Assembly (NCBI RefSeq): GCF_036237315.1
Contig: NZ_CP108356.1
Location: 5,399,501-5,463,500 of the forward strand
Length of the DNA: 64,000 nt
Reading direction: 5' to 3'
Source: Streptomyces sp. NBC_01351
GTDB taxonomy: Bacteria > Actinomycetota > Actinomycetes > Streptomycetales > Streptomycetaceae
Below are positions 61,493 through 64,000 of the stretch, in pieces. Below the pieces are notes generated by a model, which searched no databases, was not told the DNA's origin, and saw nothing but the letters and a program-made list of their open reading frames with translations. Every line of letters starts with the position of its first letter. Positions within the stretch are counted from its first letter, which is position 1. The position numbers and the translations under genes were made by a program.

Positions 61493-61669
61493 TGGGGGGT
61501 CTCCTCATGTACTTGAGGCCGGAGCGCGCCTGTGTCGACACTGCGGTCCCGAGCTACTGCTGAGGGCAGTGGACAGCGCGCAGCCAGGAACGTAACACCA
61601 GCAATTTGCACATATGTGGCAACACTCTGTAATCCAGTGATCTCGCGATTAGTCACCCAATATGTGAAA

Positions 61670-61699
61670 AAGCGGCCCGCGTGGGGGCGCGGGCCGCTT
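61670..61699 (-). terminator. Terminator after acdH
   Basis: 12-bp stem AAGCGGCCCGCG / CGCGGGCCGCTT with loop TGGGGG, 17 bp after the acyl-CoA dehydrogenase stop. Confidence 0.85.
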
Positions 61700-61715
61700 G
61701 GTTCAGGGGGTGGGA

Positions 61716-62876
61716 TCAGCCGTTGAAGCCCAGCTCACGGGCGATCAGCATGCGCTGCACCTCGCTCGTGCCCTCGCCGATCTCCAGGATCTTCGAGTCC
61801 CGCCACATGCGCGCCACGGGGTACTCGTTCATGAATCCGTAGCCGCCGTGGATCTGGGTCGCCTCACGGGCGTTGTCGACGGCGACCGTCGAGGAGTACA
61901 GCTTGGCGATCGCCGCCTCCTTCTTGAACGGCTCCCCGAGCACCAGCCGCGAGGCCGCGTCACGCCAGCCGATGCGGGCCATGTGCGCGCGCATCTCCAT
62001 GTCGGCCAGCTTGAACTGGATGGCCTGGTTGTCGCCGATGGCCTTGCCGAAGGCGTGGCGCTCCTTCGCGTACTTCACCGACTCGTCCACGCAGCCCTGC
62101 GCGAGACCGGTGGCGAGCGCCGAGATGGCGATCCGGCCCTCGTCCAGGATCCGCAGGAACTGCGCGTAGCCGCGGCCCTCCTCGCCGACGAGGTTGGCGA
62201 GGGGCACCCGTACGTCGTCGAAGGACAGCTCACGGGTGTCCGAGGAGTTCCAGCCGACCTTGGAATAGGGTGCGGCCACCGTGAAGCCGGGAGTACCGGA
62301 CGGGACGATGATCGAGGAGATCTCCGGGCGGCCGTCCGCCTTGCGGCCCGTCACGGCGGTGACGGTGACCAGACCGGTGATGTCCGTACCGGAGTTGGTG
62401 ATGAAGCACTTCGAGCCGTTGATGACCCACTGGTCGCCCTCGCGGACGGCCGTGGTGCGGGTGCCGCCGGCGTCGGAGCCCGCGCCGGGCTCGGTCAGGC
62501 CGAAGGCGCCGAGGATCTCGCCGGAGCACATCTTCGGCAGCCACTGCCGCTTCTGCTCCTCGGAGCCGAAGAGGTAGATCGGCATGGCACCGAGGGAGAC
62601 CCCGGCCTCCAGGGTGATGGCGACCGAGGAGTCGACCCGGGCCAGCTCCTCCAGGGCGATGCCGAGGGCGAGGTAGTCCCCGCCCATGCCGCCGTACTCC
62701 TCCGGGAAGGGCAGGCCGAACAGGCCCATGCGGCCCATCTCGGCGACGATCTCGTACGGGAACTCGTGGCGCTCGTAAAGGTCGCCGATCTTCGGCGCGA
62801 TCACGTCGTGCGCGAACGCCTCGACGGTACGGCGGAGTTCCTCGTGCTCGGGGGTGAGCCGGTGGTCGAGGGACAT
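61716..62876 (-). CDS. acdH: Acyl-CoA dehydrogenase (branched-chain type)
   Basis: 386 residues, typical length. FAD/acyl-CoA motifs: FGLTEPGAGSDAGGTRTTAV, WVINGSKCFITNSG, ERHAFGKAIGDNQAIQFKLA, and the catalytic Glu region IHGGYGFMNEYPVARMWRDS, then ILEIGEGTSEVQRMLIARE. In Streptomyces the orthologue beside HMG-CoA lyase (AcdH) oxidises isobutyryl-, isovaleryl- and related CoAs. Starts 8 bp after the lyase stop in one operon. Confidence 0.93.
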   Translation of the reverse strand: MSLDHRLTPEHEELRRTVEAFAHDVIAPKIGDLYERHEFPYEIVAEMGRMGLFGLPFPEEYGGMGGDYLALGIALEELARVDSSVAITLEAGVSLGAMPIYLFGSEEQKRQWLPKMCSGEILGAFGLTEPGAGSDAGGTRTTAVREGDQWVINGSKCFITNSGTDITGLVTVTAVTGRKADGRPEISSIIVPSGTPGFTVAAPYSKVGWNSSDTRELSFDDVRVPLANLVGEEGRGYAQFLRILDEGRIAISALATGLAQGCVDESVKYAKERHAFGKAIGDNQAIQFKLADMEMRAHMARIGWRDAASRLVLGEPFKKEAAIAKLYSSTVAVDNAREATQIHGGYGFMNEYPVARMWRDSKILEIGEGTSEVQRMLIARELGFNG

Positions 62877-62883
62877 GTCTTCG

Positions 62884-63825
62884 TTACTCCTTGTGGGAGA
62901 GGGCGCGGACGGTTCGGGAGGGGCTGGGCCGGCCCAGCTGTTCGGCCATCCACACGCTCGTGGCGGTGAGGGCGGTCAGATCGACCCCGGTCTCGATGCC
63001 GAGGCCGTCGAGCATCCACACCAGGTCCTCGGTGGCGAGGTTGCCGGTGGCGCTCTTCGCGTACGGGCATCCGCCGAGGCCGCCTGCGGAGGCGTCGACG
63101 GTGGTCACGCCGTGCTGGAGCGCGGCGAGGGTGTTGGAGAGGGCCTGGCCGTAGGTGTCGTGGAAGTGCACACCGATGCGGTCGGTGGTGACGCCTGCTT
63201 CGTTCAGGCCGCCGAGCAGTTCCCGGACGTGGCCGGGGGTGGCGACGCCGATGGTGTCGCCGAGGCTCAGCTCGTCACAGCCGAGGTCGAGCAACGCCTT
63301 GGCGACGGAGACCACCTGGTGGACCGGGACCGGGCCCTCCCAGGGGTCGCCGAAGCACATGGAGAGGTAGCCGCGCACGTGCGCCCCGCCCTCCTTCGCC
63401 CGGGCCACGACGGGCTCGAACATCGCGAGGGACTCGGCGACGGTCCGGTTCAGGTTGCGGGAGGCGAAGGTCTCCGTGGCCGACCCGAAGACGGCGATGC
63501 GGGTGGCCCCGAGGGCGAGCGCGCGGTCCAGGCCGCGCTCGTTCGGCACGAGGACGGGCAGGGCCGCCTCCACGTCGGCGAGCAGCGGGAACAGCTGCTC
63601 GGCGTCGGCCAGCTGGGGCACCCACTTGGGGTGCACGAAGCTGGTCGCCTCGATGGTGGTCAGGCCGGCGGCGGCGAGGCGGTGGACGAACTCCGCCTTC
63701 ACCTCCGTCGGTACGGCCGTCTTCTCGTTCTGCAGCCCGTCCCGGGCGCCGACCTCGTGGATCCGGACCCGCGGCGGCAGACCGGGTGCCGGGACGGTCA
63801 TGGGCAGGTCGCTGCCGCTGCTCAT
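62884..63825 (-). CDS. Hydroxymethylglutaryl-CoA lyase
   Basis: 313 residues, DRE-TIM metallolyase. RIHEVGARDGLQNEKTAVPT at the start (Arg-Asp of the active site), HPKWVPQLADAEQLF, RGYLSMCFGDPWEGPVPVHQ, GVHFHDTYGQALSNTLAALQ (metal His) and the HMGL signature loop ASAGGLGGCPYAKSATGNLA with the catalytic Cys. Splits HMG-CoA to acetoacetate and acetyl-CoA in leucine breakdown. Overlaps the carboxylase gene by 4 bp (ATGA). Confidence 0.95.
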   Translation of the reverse strand: MSSGSDLPMTVPAPGLPPRVRIHEVGARDGLQNEKTAVPTEVKAEFVHRLAAAGLTTIEATSFVHPKWVPQLADAEQLFPLLADVEAALPVLVPNERGLDRALALGATRIAVFGSATETFASRNLNRTVAESLAMFEPVVARAKEGGAHVRGYLSMCFGDPWEGPVPVHQVVSVAKALLDLGCDELSLGDTIGVATPGHVRELLGGLNEAGVTTDRIGVHFHDTYGQALSNTLAALQHGVTTVDASAGGLGGCPYAKSATGNLATEDLVWMLDGLGIETGVDLTALTATSVWMAEQLGRPSPSRTVRALSHKE

Positions 63826-64000
63826 GCGCCCGCCTCCTCTGCCGGGGTGACGACGGCCAGGACCTGGTCCATGGCCACGGTGGAGCCGGGGGTCACGTCG
63901 AGCTCGGTGACGGTGCCGGCGTGCGGGGCGGAGATGACGTGCTCCATCTTCATCGCCTCGACGACGAGCAGACTCTGACCCGCGGTCACCTCGTCCCCGA
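63822..64000 (-). CDS. Acyl-CoA carboxylase biotin-containing subunit, C-terminal end (cut by window end)
   Basis: The last 59 codons are in the window: the biotinyl-lysine motif VVEAMKMEH followed by VISAPHAGTVTELDVTPG and a stop that overlaps the lyase start. The biotin carboxylase part lies beyond the right edge. With HMG-CoA lyase and AcdH it suggests a methylcrotonyl-CoA type carboxylase, though the subunit alone does not fix the substrate. Confidence 0.92.
   Translation of the reverse strand, partial: GDEVTAGQSLLVVEAMKMEHVISAPHAGTVTELDVTPGSTVAMDQVLAVVTPAEEAGA

Overview
The window is chromosomal DNA from a Streptomyces-like actinobacterium. It has very high GC with strong third-position GC, many GTG starts, 4-bp stop/start overlaps, HTH/DUF397/ATP-binding modules, and gene groups I recognise from memory of S. 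coelicolor: lacI-tRNA-His-orn-adpA, glmS with a GH20 hexosaminidase, and desEF-desABCD-acdH-HMG-CoA lyase. Names come from motifs and neighbourhood only; no database search was run.

1-8.4 kb: a NarL/LuxR two-component system (regulator cut by the window edge) facing an ABC exporter pair, a PAS-GGDEF-EAL c-di-GMP protein, a secreted M6-type metalloprotease, tRNA-Lys(CUU) next to a primase-polymerase-like protein, a palindromic intergenic repeat and a small decayed zone with two broken genes. 8.4-12.5 kb: three overlapping genes (Cas4/AddB-like Fe-S nuclease, a large uncharacterised protein, an SF1B helicase) in the same order as the parts of Dna2. This is the best candidate for a poorly described system. 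12.6-24.3 kb: a histidine phosphatase, a secreted prealbumin-fold protein, a TPR regulator, methyltransferase-type enzymes, an OmpR/HisK pair ending in a five-copy 18-bp tandem repeat, DUF5993-DsbB and an F420-reductase-like protein.

24.3-30 kb: cebEFG-bglC (cello-oligosaccharide import and hydrolysis) divergent from cebR, with one perfect CebR box between them. 30-33 kb: tRNA-His, oligoribonuclease and adpA. This adpA has no TTA codon, which is unusual. 33-44.7 kb: a universal stress protein, an acetate-transporter-family protein, glmS, a DUF4429 protein, a GH20 hexosaminidase, two exported proteins, a second NarL-type two-component system, DUF6223, and TetR divergent from an NAD(P)-binding protein. 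44.9-51.9 kb (accessory): a secreted propeller/DUF11/calcium-repeat protein, GNAT, an HTH+2xDUF397 module, a 41-codon microgene overlapping an ATP-binding protein and a zinc-ribbon-like protein, DUF1062, a truncated gene, and MarR with twin operators in front of a frameshifted membrane gene.

52-59.4 kb: the desferrioxamine locus, with an iron box before desA and two iron-box-like sites before desE. 59.5-64 kb: a secreted Ig-like protein, then acyl-CoA dehydrogenase, HMG-CoA lyase and the end of an acyl-CoA carboxylase subunit (branched-chain acyl-CoA/leucine catabolism), cut by the window edge.
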